In this document: positions 13,201 through 24,796 of the stretch, piece by piece
How the letters are laid out: each line of letters starts with the position of its first letter
Position numbering within the stretch: the first letter of the stretch is position 1
Origin: Pseudoscleropodium purum
Lineage: Eukaryota > Streptophyta > Bryopsida > Hypnales > Brachytheciaceae
NCBI GenBank assembly: GCA_963969395.1
Contig: OZ017798.1
Coordinates: 26,776,173 to 26,840,172 of the forward strand
Direction of reading: 5' to 3'
Length of the DNA: 64,000 nucleotides
The notes under the pieces: model-generated
Database searches by the model: none
Told to the model about the DNA's origin: nothing
What the model saw: the letters and a program-made list of their open reading frames with translations, nothing else
Program-made: the position numbers and the translations under genes

Positions 13201-14640
13201 AAGTTAGTTTTTTAAATTTGACATTCAAATGTTACGACTTACAAATATTAAGGCATAAATTACTAAAGTGTATTTTTTACTTCTTCCATAATCCATATCC
13301 ACCAAAGGTCTTTTCAAACAAATTTATGTAGAATTTTTTAATCTATATTTTTTAATATTTTTGTTTATTTTATATTGAGGTTAGTTTATGATTGCTTTGT
13401 ATAGCTTATTATACAATTGATTCTTTTTAAAAGTATAAAATATTTAATTATTAGTAATTTAATGAACTTTATATTTGTGTCAAAATTATACATGTAATGA
13501 TACATAGAAATAAACTTCACATTTTGGTAAAACCATCTTAAAGACCTTATCAAATACTCTATATACTATCAATATGCTCATTGGTATTTATGCCCAAGAT
13601 TTTAGGGATGAAGTCCTCTACATCCTTGTTATATGGTAGAAACCTATACTTCCAATCATTTGCAGACATCTACATATTGCCAATAAAAATAAAATAAAGT
13701 GGTTGATGTTGTTATAAGTTCATGAATGAGTTCAATTACTTTATGATTATTGTATTGATTTTATTGTATTAAAATATGTTGTGCTTCAAATTGAACATGG
13801 TTTATTCTATGATCTCAAAATTATTAAGGAACCAAAGATTGTAAAATAGTTCTCACTTATATGCACACATGTGAAGCTTATTGAAGGTTGTCTTGTAGAT
13901 TTGGTATGCACTCTTCATCTTTTATTGGGCTAGTGGAATGTACTTGGGTGCTAGTGGAAGTCTTACTTGAGCGGCATGAAATTTTTGAGCAGTCACTTAC
14001 TCACTCAATACTTTTTAATGACACAGCCTTGAGGAACAAATGGGTTCCTATGAGCATTTTCATGCATGTTCATAACTTTGAAAGGTTGTCCAATCTAATG
14101 TGTACACGATATGGCAGATTTTGAGGGCATACAGGAAATGAGAAATTTATTACACAGTTCGTCATTTGAGAGAGTTGAAAGAGAGGTTGGAACAAATTCA
14201 TGCCATATCGATGGAATTATGCAAACCTACAGCAATGATTTTCTAACATGAAGAGCTCTCACTTGCTCAAATGGAGCTCAACTTTGGAAAGCAAGGTGGC
14301 AATTTGCTTTTTCAAGCTAAGTTAGAGGGTGCTCAACAAAGGTTCTCTAAATGTCATGAACATAAATTTGTCTATTGGAACACATGCTGAGATCTCGCAA
14401 AAAAGGAAGCACGAGCAACAGCATATCAGAAAAACGAGCATGTTATACACTCTGCTCTCTATATTTCAGCGCTCTAAAACCTCGGGAGAAATCTGCCAGG
14501 AATACACACACGTGCAAAACACTTAAACTACATTACATTCGATGTTCACTATTGTGCTTCATGCACAAAAGATATATATGCATACTCAAAGAATAAAATT
14601 TCATGAAATAAAATTTACAATTATACGACTCTCACAGGGT
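10241..14640. other. AT-rich intergenic DNA without recognisable genes
   Basis: Long A/T-rich sequence, poorest in G+C around 12480-13560. Reading frames here are short and without family resemblance. A coding-like scrap near 13888-14480 has several stops and was not identifiable. No intact transposon ends were found. Confidence 0.6.
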
Positions 14641-14930
14641 ACAGTAGGTTGAAGATTGTTACGTGCAGCAGCATTTATCTCACACCCGGTTACCAGGCAA
14701 ATCAGTCCGAGCTCTCATCATCCGAGACAGAGCTGTGGTCTCCCGAAAATGACTGTCTGCATTAAGACTCCGAAAGTTTGGCACATGAGCTCACAAGAAT
14801 TAAGTAAGATGGCAATGACTAAAACAGCTCATGAAAATTCTGACGAAAATAATACTGACAACTAATACAGGACTAGCTACAACAGAAGAAGAAAACAGGT
14901 GGAAGCAGGCAGACAGGGCTCCAGAGGGAA

Positions 14931-16541
14931 TTAGCTGGCGGGTGCTGGAGTCCAATCGTAAGGCGCTCGATCCACCACCAGGTAATCCCCGCGGATGTCC
15001 TTGGCCACCCGAATGCTCTCGTCCAGATATATCGACTCAAACCTGCGGCACAGTCACATCCACATTAGTGCAAGGTAACTGCACCTAAAATTATCCGAAA
15101 AAACATTTGAGAACGGTTCATATTAGTAAGCTTTTTTGGAACTTCTCGGGAGTCAAAAGGAGTCTAGATTCTCTTAGCAAGCATTTATTGGATATTGTAT
15201 GAATAAACAATGAATGTTCAAAGTGTTGAAAACAGGTGTACCCAAAATCGACCTGAGGGTCTCATGAATATAGGCTGTACATAGTAGCCAAGAATCTGAA
15301 TTCTGTGTACAGGCTCCATTCAACACCATAACCTAATACCAAACGAGTAGACGACGACTTAACTTACCAGCCTTTTCCAAAAGGCGGAACTGCAAACCTC
15401 CGTCCGTTCACGAAGAGTGCTGCCCTGATGAACCTGCCATTGTGGCCCAATCCATGCTGGGATCCATTAATGTACATATGAATACAGTCCCAGATGTCTT
15501 GTTAACGCCCCCAGATGGACGCAGAATCATTTTGCACTTTGCATCCAGGAGCAGGAAGCAAGCAAGGCCGGCGAAGCGAACCTGAAATTCACACGCTGGG
15601 AGGACACGACCTCAATCGTCGAGTCTACCACAAACGAGCCGGAGGGTGGAAATGTAATGACATTGTTTAGGGTTCCTCTCTGCACATCGATCACCTGCGA
15701 AGGCACAACAATACAACAATAAGAACAGTACTAACACTACGATGTATCCCATTCTCGTTTCTACGTCTTCCTTAGCTAACTCCACAAGAGATTACAGCAC
15801 GCCAATTTCTTAATGCCTCAATCTAAACGAGTCGGAGGGTGGAAATGCAACGACATTGTTTAGGGTTCCCATCTGGAATACTCCTTCAATTCCTATCACT
15901 ACTTCCGTTCCTATCAATAACAACGATAATACTAGTACTAAAACTAAGGAGTATCCCATTCTTGTAACGAGGGATGATAGCACGCCAATTCCTTAATGCC
16001 TCAACCATGAGCACATTAAACAGTAAAGTAGGTTTGACACGCTGTTGTTGCAATTTACGTGGCAGGGAGATTGGAGCATTGATAGGAACGGAAGTAGTGA
16101 TAGGAATTGAAGGATTGATAGGAGTTGAAGCATTGATAGGAATTGCAGAAGGAATTTTAAGCGTACCTGCAAAATGTCACCCGCTTGAGTGCCCAACAGT
16201 GGTGCTTTCTCCACGATGAACAACTGTTCTTTCTCCGTGGTCCACAGCATCCGCCAAGTGCCGCTCAACCTCGCGTCCGTGGTGGTCTGCTCGCTGCACT
16301 CCACTCCCAGCGCCTCGATGACCTTCAAAATCTCCGCCCGCTTGCTGCCCTGTTGCTGCGTCTTCAGGCCGCGCTCTTCCGTCGCGATGAGACCCAGTAA
16401 GTCGTCGCGGGCAAGCCTGGTTTGAGCCTGGCGCGACTCAGAAGAAGAACTAACGCGGCAGACAGTGAGGGTGGAAAGTTTCGGTTTCATGGCAGGTGGG
16501 CGGCACAAGAGCTCGGCACGGAAAGAAGTAGCGAGTGCCAT
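14931..16541 (-). CDS. plastid fibrillin / PAP family protein (FBN6-like), 4 exons
   Basis: Exons on the minus strand: 16541-16167, 15694-15582, 15433-15368, 15042-14931, all with GT-AG introns; 666 bp, 221 residues. The chosen Met (MALATSF) opens a Ser/Arg-rich, acid-poor leader typical of a chloroplast transit peptide; an in-frame upstream ATG at 16676 would add 45 residues. Mature features: LLGLIATEERGLK helix, SGTWRMLWTTEKEQLF (Trp100 of the PAP signature), GTQAGDILQ, then VIDVQRGTLNNVITFPP, SSQRVNFR, VPPFGKGWFESIYLD, and the closing IRVAKDIRGDYLVVDRAPYDW. This order is that of the PAP_fibrillin domain. Fibrillins bind lipids at plastoglobules, thylakoids or in the stroma and act in lipid and isoprenoid storage and photoprotection. 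The LWTTEKEQ form resembles, from memory, the FBN6 group (At5g19940); that subgroup call is less certain than the family. Intron 1 carries a duplicated exon piece and an inverted repeat (listed separately). Confidence 0.9.
15632..16010. repeat. tandem duplication of exon 2 edge plus intron inside the fibrillin gene
   Basis: The segment from 15632 to about 15822 (5' part of exon 2 and adjoining intron 1) recurs, diverged, at 15825 to about 16010. Matching landmarks are the GGAGGGTGGAAATG block at about 15641 and 15834, the CATTGTTTAGGGTTCC block at about 15661 and 15854, and the GCACGCCAATT block in both intron parts. The second copy lacks an intact splice acceptor at the exon edge and would sit within intron 1. 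Confidence 0.75.
15882..16114. repeat. perfect 37-bp inverted repeat in fibrillin intron 1
   Basis: Bases 15882-15918 are the exact reverse complement of 16078-16114, leaving a 159-bp loop. The right arm is embedded in a short imperfect minisatellite (GATAGGAATTGAAG-like units, about 16075-16152). In the pre-mRNA this would form a long hairpin. I checked the two arms base by base. Confidence 0.85.
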
Positions 16542-16680
16542 AGCTATAGACGACGGGAGAGTTGTGAGCCTCCTGCTCTGTTCAGAACGACAGTCTTGTG
16601 AATTAGAATTTTGACTTTGAGCGACTCCTAGGGAGGTTGCTGATGTTGATTGGTTCCCATGATTTTTTTGCCGCATTCTG
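16542..16680 (-). promoter_or_regulatory. 5' leader / promoter-proximal region of the fibrillin gene
   Basis: The minus-strand reading frame stays open from the chosen start back to an ATG at 16676, so this may be either 5' UTR or an N-terminal extension of the transit peptide. No TATA box was confidently placed. The dioxygenase fragment at 16866-16955 lies only about 190 bp beyond. Confidence 0.35.
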
Positions 16681-16865
16681 CTCCGCCTGGCGCTTTATCA
16701 CCATGCCTGGCTCACTTGTTCCAGATCCAAGCCCTTCGCCTTTTTGTTCCGCAATTAGGGTTTTCTAAATGGTTGAAGCTCCCACTAGCCAGATCAAAAA
16801 TCATGTTCGTTTTCAGCCAATTTCCTGCTTATATGACAAGACTACATTCTAGTCGAGTGATGCAC

Positions 16866-16955
16866 GGATGGTTGCAACGCACTTTGGGTGGAGGATTTGG
16901 GGAAGCTGGACTTTCGAAGTGGCCCAGGTGGGCGGTACCGGATGTGTGGTGGTAG
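16866..16955 (+). pseudogene. 3'-end fragment of a clavaminate synthase-like dioxygenase
   Basis: A 28-codon stretch reads GWLQRT, then FGEAGLSKWPR, closely matching the C-terminus of the gene at 53121-55766 (RWLQRT, FWEAGILKWPR) at both protein and DNA level, including the shared block AAGTGGCCCAGG. Similarity continues weakly beyond the stop: GGGTTTCGATGTA occurs at about 17083 here and about 56104 downstream of the intact gene. Nothing of the catalytic core is present, so this is a decayed duplicate or transposed 3' fragment. Confidence 0.7.
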
Positions 16956-17434
16956 GCTTTCTCGATGTCTTTGCCATTGATTGTCTAAAAGCAATACGGA
17001 GTAGTACTTTTTAATTTGATATTGGTTTATTCTATGCTCGTTGTATACTCCATGGTTCGTAGAGCATGATAATGTACTTCGCGGGTTTCGATGTACAGCT
17101 TGTCTGATATTTCTGCAACCCACAAAGTAGGGATTCAGGATTTGATTGTTCGTTTCCTGCAGTAGAATACAGAATTGAATCTTGATAACAGGGTCCCAGA
17201 AAAGTCACTTGACTGAAGTGAGTGGAGTTTTACACTTACTGTTGTACCAGTGTGAATTTGAGCACCAAAGTTGTTCATTAAATATCATCTGATTCCAGAG
17301 TCTGAAGTCAGCAGAGCTGCATCACATTCGCATTTCTACAGTCACGAAGGTAGTGTAAAGCCAACTTCGTACGAAAATCTTGAATGCTGCATAGAAAGCT
17401 GCAACGAAACTTGTCTAGTCGCATGCTATTCAAT

Positions 17435-17745
17435 TCATCTCAACAATTTGACATCAAACAGCAAACAATGTGTACGACGACTCTGTTCTTTCCAATTCTT
17501 CAACTCTTCTCGTGCATTGTCGAGGATTCTGGTGAGATTTAGTGGCTGCATTTCCGAAGAATCGCGAAGCATGATTGAGTAAATGACTGCTCCGGCAACC
17601 GAACATCCATGCATGGCACACAATATGTTCGAGAAGCTCAGATTAATTTGAAGACATTTGCTGCAAAGACTAGGATTTCCCTAGCAGCACCATAGCCATG
17701 GCTAACTTCTCTCGCTACCTCGAAGTTTCTAATGAAGCTGCAAAA
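17435..17745 (-). other. coding-like remnant of unknown gene
   Basis: On the minus strand a pyrimidine-rich tract ending in TTTTGCAG (about 17740) precedes a frame reading NFEVAREVSHGYGAAREILV and stopping soon after. A second short frame (17623-17435) reads LTRILDNAREELKNWKEQ. Codon use looks better than in the surrounding AT-rich DNA and the first piece has a good splice acceptor. I recognise no family; a last exon plus 3' UTR or a pseudogene scrap are both possible. Confidence 0.22.
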
Positions 17746-17759
17746 CAGAAATGCAATTG

Positions 17760-19310
17760 CAAACTAAGATGGGTAGAACTGCAATTTGCAAAGGGTTCCT
17801 CTAAAAGTCTTCAGAGTATTACAAAGAATTATTGGCTTTGAAATTCGTGAGAAACTCATGAATTTTATCATTTTCTCAGTTTCGTTTATTCATTGAAAGC
17901 CCTTGCAGTTGGTTTCATGTCTCTGGTAACTGATAAACTACGATATTCAATGAATCCGGAGATCATTCCTCTCAAACAATTTGAACATGTGGTGAGGGGT
18001 ATGCTGGCTTCAATTAGCACCATCAAACATGTTTACATTTGGACATGTGAAAATTAAAAAATACACATTGCTTGTAAAGATAATATTATTAATAATTCTA
18101 AAATGGAATTGAAATATGTCAATCCTAATGGTCAAATTGTTGTAGCAAATAAAAGACCCCCTTAGCTAAAGATGTTTTTATTTTGAAAATTTTTGAAGAT
18201 TGAATTCAGAAACAAATCCTTTACATTATATTGGAAAATTTGAAATTTACATGATTTTTGAAAAAAATACAAGAAAATCTATACTAAAATAAATTTAAAG
18301 AATATAAAAAATTCACCATAGGTCAATATATTATAATATCAAACATCATATTACAAACCACATTTTAATTTCATTCTATGTGTAGAATCTCAATAGACTA
18401 AAGTTATAGGTCCAAAATTTAAAATAGAAATTAATTTTTCTTTTAGAAACTTCAAATTAGAATCAAAATTAGAATTAGTAAGCTTAAATTGATAAGTTGG
18501 TCTCAAATTCAAACAAATCATTTTGAAAGATTAAAATTCAAATCAAGAGTAAGGAGGTAGAAACTACTAAATACGCTAAAATGGTATCCTTTGCAATCTA
18601 TAGATGTAGCATCTTCTTTTCTAGAAAATCCTACATCCACTTAGCTAGAAAGGGCTTTCCACCTCCAAGTGGTCTACATCTATTCAAAAGACTTTTTTAT
18701 ATTAGAGCTATAAGCTACAACCAAACAAGCTTTCTCCAATATACTAGTATTATGTAGGAACAATTATTTACAACAAATGATAAAATTTGAAAATTTTGAA
18801 TTCATATTTGAAATTCTTGATCCCAAATGACTAAAATGAGGGAGTGAAGTTCATGAAATACAAATTGATGATCCAAAATAGGAGACAAATTTTTACATCT
18901 ATAGAAAGAGTAGGAAAAAAATTTCTACCCTCTCTTGAAGAAAGGCTCATCTCACTATAGACTTTAGACAAATCCTCCACTCAAAGAACTATCCAAAAAA
19001 ATTGGATGAAAGCAATTTATTTCTCACTAATTCATTTCCCAATAAGAATGAACCTACTTTGACCATTCATCAACGACTTGGGAGTTTCAAGTACGCTAGT
19101 TCCCCTCTAAAACAACTAGAATTCAATCAAGGTAGGTACATCCAAATGTGCCATTGACCTTAAACCGCCATTTATACTACATATACATCTCAAAAGCCAA
19201 TTCTAAACCTATGTGGAAGAAATGTTTTTAGAACCAAACTTTGCTCCTTAATAACTTTAGCATACAGTATCAAAATGTCACGTTTAGTGGTATATTGGAA
19301 CCTCCTTTCA
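17760..19310. other. AT-rich intergenic DNA
   Basis: No recognisable gene, RNA or transposon end is seen. Short runs of diverged repeat sequence are likely, but none could be delimited. Confidence 0.55.
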
Positions 19311-19311
19311 C

Positions 19312-19599
19312 TTGCCACCAAAAATATATGAAAATCTGACCAATCTAATAATAGAAAATAGGCTCAGTAGCAAAAAGTGGCAGTTTGGGGAGTACCTACC
19401 TTATTTCTCGGCTCACTTTCCAATTGAAAGTGAATCTCTGAAAGAAAGAGACCCCATTGCGGTAAATAACCTACAAGTTTTGCAACAACAGACTGGACCA
19501 GATACAAATGGAGCAGATGCAAAACCTGTGATGTTTTTTGATGCCTATACATCTAAATACTCAGAAGCTTCCATTAATACAAATTCTACAAACTCTTAG
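19312..19599 (+). other. unidentified 95-codon ORF flanking the gypsy insertion
   Basis: The frame begins MPPKIYENLTNLIIENRL and ends in a Ser/Asn-rich tail with a stop 46 bp before the left target duplication of the gypsy element. It is hydrophilic, without membrane segments or a known motif. Amino-acid composition is plausible for protein, but there is no support beyond an open frame. It may be an exon of a gene interrupted by the retrotransposon, although no continuation was found after 27808. Confidence 0.2.
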
Positions 19600-19645
19600 T
19601 TAGTGTTGTTCATGTGTGCAACTCTATATCCACGTACACACCTCA

Positions 19646-20061
19646 TGTCACGACTACGTCGCTCCAAGTTAAACAAAGTTCTATGATGGATGGGGAGCGG
19701 TTATTCCTAGTAGGAGAGGAAGCGGTTATTCCTAGTTGGTTAATGAAGCATGAATTAAAGCTCGGTGAGGGAGCAATGTCCCTCACTTGACATATGTTAA
19801 TATAAGAACTATTCCAAACAACAAGTCCTTGGTACCAATGCCTCCTTGAATTGATTCTATGGTTGCTTCTTGATTGGCATGTGTGTTCTTGTGTTCTTTA
19901 CGTATCATGATTGGCCATATGCATATTACTATTGTTTCATAGATTGAATTCTATTGAGGGAGACATGGGTTTGGGATAGTTGCATTAGAGAATAGAAACC
20001 GGATTGGAAATCTATTGGAAAGCATTAGCAGGATGCCCGCTTTGGATCCTGAGTCTTAACA
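19646..20061 (+). repeat. 5' LTR of the gypsy element (416 bp)
   Basis: Starts TGTCACGACTACGTC and ends GAGTCTTAACA. It differs from the 388-bp 3' LTR by scattered substitutions and by a short tandem duplication near 19700-19740, where the block AGCGGTTATTCCTAG appears twice (once only in the 3' LTR). The divergence indicates an insertion of some age. Confidence 0.9.
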
Positions 20062-20189
20062 TTATGTCAAGTCTTGATTGCCCCTACTTCCATGGTGGAG
20101 GGTGTCCTACTAAACATGATTAGCAATTAGGAGTCAATCGATCCGCGGAAGTGGTTGAATTTTATTGAGAGAATTATTTTGCTTTAATT

Positions 20190-21269
20190 ATGGCTCAAGA
20201 AAGATCCAATGAGGAAGCGGCACAGTCCTTGGCAGAGGGGCTTGGATCAGAGTGGGTGAACTTCATTCAACAACAAGTGCAAGCGGTGTTCCTAATTGCC
20301 ATTCCTCATATTGTCCAACAAATTTCGGAGTGCGTTGTAGGTCGGCTTGATCTAGTATCTCCATCTACCTCTAGAAGAGTGAATGATCATATGCGGTTGA
20401 GGTCGGAAGGACGTGACGGTGAAGACTTTGAAGGACGAGACTCCAAGGTTGCGATGTCGGACAAATTTGTGGGGAAGAAAGGTAAAGAAGTGTTCAAGTG
20501 GTTTGCGCAACTTTGCTTGGTGTTCCGAGGTAAGCCACGTGCCTACCGCTGTGATGAAGATAAAGTTGCATATGCACTCTCCTATATGAGCAGTGCAGCG
20601 CAGAATTGGACGATACCGATTCTTCAAGCATTGGACGAAGGGTGGCCTCACGATTTATTAGTAGACTATAATGCTTTCCATGAAGCGGTCATAGCTGTAT
20701 ATAGAGATATTGACCGCAAGGGTACGGCAGAGGATTAGCTCGAAAGAATCTGACAGATGGGATCAGTTGCAAATTATATTTCCATGTTTAATGAATATGC
20801 CACACAAGTTGATTGGAACGAGACAAGTCTGGTAGCGCGGTTTCGTAGGGGATTAAAGGAAGAAATTCTTGATTCAGTACCCACTACAGAAAATCAACCA
20901 TGTCAATTGAATGAGTGGATGTCCATGGACTCTTGGATTGATGAGCACTTATGGTCTCGGTGCCAAAATCAACGTCCACCAGTCCTAGCTTCGCACCTAC
21001 GAGATCAGGTTGGCCGATTTCAAACTAACTCAAGGAGTTTTGGCCCAGTACCAATGGAGATTGATGCAGCCTCAGTATCGACGGCTATAGCAAAGACCGC
21101 AATGGACCATATAGAATACCAGAAACAAGGGAGGTGTTGGGGTTGCAGATTTCATAGGCATGTGCAAGCCAAGTGCCCTACCAATCCTTCCAAACCCTAC
21201 TCCCTTGCAGTTATTGGAAAAGAGGAAGATGGATCAATCAGACCAGGAAAAGGTCGGGCCCGGAACTGA
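20190..21269 (+). pseudogene. gypsy gag with CCHC zinc knuckle
   Basis: One frame runs through a gag-like capsid region (KVAMSDKFVGKKGKEVFKWF, then NWTIPILQAL) and is broken by two stops, TAG at 20736 and TGA at about 20751, before continuing to 21269. The nucleic-acid-binding knuckle CWGCRFHRHVQAKC (CX2CX4HX4C) lies near codon 317 of the restored order. In an intact element gag forms the virus-like particle that packages the RNA. Confidence 0.85.
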
Positions 21270-21329
21270 AGCTCTTCATTCGATACCCAGGTGTGCATCA
21301 AACGGCGGCAAGCGTGATCTCAAAAGGAG

Positions 21330-21556
21330 ACTTGGTTGATGATTCTACGCTTCTGCAATCATGGCGGTCCACCAAGGTTGTGTCGCCACATTACTTGCGT
21401 GCCACTACAGAGCCGGAAGCACATCTGACTATGGATGCTCTTATCAACTTGATTGCGACAACAATTTTAATTGATTCGAGTGCTACCGGCATCTTTATGC
21501 ATCAAGATTTTTCTCAATATTGCGGAGCAAAAATGCGATCTAAATTAATTCCATGA
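21330..21556 (+). pseudogene. gypsy aspartic protease remnant
   Basis: The frame reads ILIDSSATGIFMHQDFSQ, corresponding to the retropepsin DSGAT(x)NF site in which the catalytic Gly is replaced by Ser. The frame is shifted relative to gag and stops at 21556; the following 550 bp to the reverse transcriptase is riddled with stops. Confidence 0.7.
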
Positions 21557-22136
21557 GAAGTTTGAGTTATAGATGGAAGAGTGATTAACTTTGGATTTAT
21601 TACCCATGAAGCAACATTTGAATTGGAAGTGGGAAATCACCAAGAAATGATTGTGGTGGATCTCACAAACATTGGCCAATATCATTGCAATTTGGGAACA
21701 CCGTAGCTCATTTGTCATAACCCCACCATTTGTTGGCCTCAACATCAAGTGATTTTTGACTCAGAGTATTGTCGACATCATTGCATAGATGCAAATATGG
21801 AAAAAAAATATCAGATGGTAAGCAAGGCAGGCTCTTGCACCTCCACAAACAGGATGGTAGGGCAACTTTGAAGCCAAAGGTGGAATTAAAGCTAGTGGGT
21901 AGCCAGGGTATCTAATTAGCATGGGGCCGAAACATGCTTTTGTGTTGGGTCCAACATTCCATCTTTCAGCAAAGGAAGCCAAGCTATATATTTTGGAGAT
22001 ATCAAAATTGGACAAGAATAAGACTCTGGGACAACCAGATTCCTAAGCCCCAAAAGAATATCAAAATTTACAAGAAGTGTTTAATGAGAAAGCCTCCAAT
22101 GACTTACCCAATTACAATGGGTCGGATATGAAGATA

Positions 22137-22949
22137 GAGTTTAAAGAGGGACATGAGTCCCGTAACATGGGATTGCGGCCTATGTCCCCCATAGAACTCA
22201 AAGAACTTTGATGATACCTTGAAGAAAATCTAGGCAAAGGGTGGATTCGTTGATCCAAGTCTCCAGTCTCGACTCCCATTGTATTTGCTTGAAAGAAGGA
22301 TGGATCCATCCGTGTTTGTATTGATTACAAGAACGTGAACAAAGTCATAATAAGGAATCGATACCCTCTTCCTTTAATTCTTGACTTAACTAATCGATTG
22401 ATTGGAGTCAAAATTTTCTCGAAACTTGATATAAGACAAGCTTATCATCTAGTGCAAATGGCAATAGGCTATGAATTTAAAACGGCATTTATAACACGTT
22501 ATGGATTACTTGAGTATTTGGTGATGCCATTCGGTTTAACCAATGTTCTTGCTCAGTTCCAAGCGCACATGTAGAGTATTTTTTATGATTTACTCGATAT
22601 TTCCATAGCAATTTATTTGAATGACATTCTCATTTTCTCAAAGACTTTGGAGGAGCACAGGACAATTGTGCGAGAAGTACTTCAACGTTTGCTTCATCAC
22701 GGTCTTTTTGCTAAAACTTCTAAGTGTCAATTTCATCAAAGTTGTATGGAATTCTTGGGAATGATGGTTTCGGAAAAAGGATTGGAAATGTATTACGATA
22801 AGGTGCAAGCAATTCTAGAATGGCCCACTCAAAAATCGGTGAAGGAAGTCTAGGCTTTCCTAAGGTTTGTTAATTTTTACTGGTGCTTTATCTATGATTA
22901 TTTAAGAATTACTATTCCTCTTACTTCATTGATATGGAAAGATCAACGG
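22137..22949 (+). pseudogene. gypsy reverse transcriptase, interrupted
   Basis: One frame with stops shows the RT landmarks in order: GHESRNMGLRPMSP, DGSIRVCIDYKNVNK, RYPLPLI, FSKLDIRQAYH, FKTAFITRYGLLEYLVMPFG, then YLNDILIFS, and the thumb region CQFHQSCMEFLG. The catalytic YxDD box is altered: AAT at 22620-22622 encodes Asn where Asp is required. Stops occur at 22572 and 22851. The frame ends in SLIWKDQR exactly where the nested insertion begins. Confidence 0.9.
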
Positions 22950-23433
22950 TGTCGGGTAGAGAGGAGCACGCTTTAGGAACACACGGGGTGTTTGGCTGCA
23001 ACTGTTGGTTGTACACAGGGTGTCTTCTTCAATCTTCAGTCTTTAGTCTTCAAACGGTGCCCGTTGGCCTATCCTGTATAGGCTCTAGATAGGTATAAGG
23101 GTCAAGGAAGGGATAAGAAACCACGGGATACGGGACGGGTAAAACGGGACAATAGACATGAGCTACCGTCCGAATGATGGGATCCTAAACTTCAAATTCA
23201 CGGTCTGCTGGTCAAAACTCCAGACCGTGAGAACAAGCAAGTCTCGACCATGTGGGCCATTAATCCTACTTCGTCACCACGACAATAAATGGGGTTGGGT
23301 CTTGGTTTTACCCAGACCGCCCGCAACCAGGGTTACAAAGCAAAAGGAAATAAAAGACAACGAGCCTCCAAATCAGGCTAGGAATAACAAAGCCACATCC
23401 CACACATACATAAAAAAAAAACCCAAAACATTC

Positions 23434-23478
23434 CTCTTCAAGTCTTCAATCTTCAAGTCTTCAATCTTCAAGTCTTCA
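23434..23478. repeat. CTTCAAGTCTTCAAT minisatellite
   Basis: About three tandem 15-bp units made of alternating TCTTCAAG and TCTTCAAT. A looser TCTTCAATCTTCAGTCTTTAGTCTTCAA array occurs at about 23021-23052 near the left end of the same insertion. Confidence 0.8.
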
Positions 23479-23551
23479 TGTTTTAAAAAAAACAATGAGA
23501 AATCTTCAAAGCTATACCCTAAAGTAGCTGCGACCTTTTATCTAGTGCCAC

Positions 23552-24430
23552 AGATGGTTCACAACTCCAAATGCTAAGTGCAATAGCATTTTGGAAAGCT
23601 AACCCAGTAACCTAACACCTCTCCAAATTTCACTTCATTCTAAACTACTGTCCAAAAGTTATAGGCAAACAAGGTGGCGGCTCTTCTCCTCCTCGCCAAC
23701 CAACCACTGCCTCTTCAAACTTCTTATAACTTTTGACTTACAAACTCTGAACACAAGTGTGATAGCAATTTGGAAAGCTAACACATCCGGCTACAACATG
23801 TAAAAATTTCACTAAGAACTAAAACTCTGTCCATAAGTTATAGCCCAACAAAGTCTCGGTCTCCTATTTTGAGAACCCACTCAACCTCCAAACTTCTACA
23901 CTCTATAATTTCTTCAATAAAACTCCAAATAGCTCGTGTGATAGCTATTTAGAGAGATAAATAAACAAAATAGCACTCATAAAAATTTCAAAAGAAATCC
24001 TTATACTGACCAAAGGTTATGGCCCTCCAAAGCTTCGGCCTTGCTCTTCACAAGTGGCAGCCAACCTCCAAGTCATCACACCTCCATAACTTCTTCCTCC
24101 AAACTCCAAATCTTAAGTTTAATCACTCTTTGGAAAGCTAAGATTAAGATGAACACGCTTCCAAAATCCTTCTTGCAACTTGATGGACTGAACGTGAGCT
24201 ATGGCTTGACGAAGTCTCAGCCTTTTCTTCATGAAAGGCACTAAACTCCTCAAATTCAAATGCTCATAACTTTTTCATCCTAACTCCAAATCAAACTTGC
24301 AAACTCATTTTGGAAAGGCAATTTCATAAGGAACAATCTCACCAAATTTCATTACCAAAGGCCTCATACAATGGGAGATATCACTCCTCGAAGTTTCGGA
24401 TTTTCTCCCACACTCAAGTTTCTCTATTTT
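23552..24430. repeat. five diverged tandem repeats of about 180 bp
   Basis: Units begin near 23552, 23738, 23918, 24091 and 24271. Each carries, in order, an AACTCCAAAT-like start, a TTTGGAAAGCTAA block, an AAATTTCA block, a CAAAGTCTCGGCCTT-like block, and a CATAACTTCTTCAT-like end. Identity between units is moderate, so the array is old. Repeats with the TTTGGAAAGCTAA core are familiar to me from plant LTR retrotransposons, which supports the solo-LTR reading of the insertion. Confidence 0.75.
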
Positions 24431-24796
24431 CTCCTACACACACACACTAAGCATCTTTTTCCCTCTTTTCCTCCCTATCTCAAGTGAGGGGTGGGGGCAC
24501 ATCAGCCCATGCCCCTACCAAGACCCCACCTAAGATGCCAAACTAAATCCCCATTCACACTCTCCCTTTATTCTAAAACCCAAGTTAACTTTTAAACACT
24601 AACTTCTCATTAAACGTTTAAAATCACACACTGTGATTTTAATAAAATACTCAAAGTATGAAATTAGTAACTAACATTTAATAAATGCTTACTAGAGATA
24701 AAAAACTAGAGTTCCAATCACAGCTTCATTTCATTTGTAGAAAGTCGAGAATGCGTTTGATGGTGGCAGCAACGTAATTTGTACGCTCGGACTTCA

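Noticed and set aside
23158..23577. 139-codon plus frame in the nested insertion
   Set aside because: It runs through the CTTCAAG minisatellite (KSSIFKSSIFKSS) and a poly-A run; low-complexity artefact.
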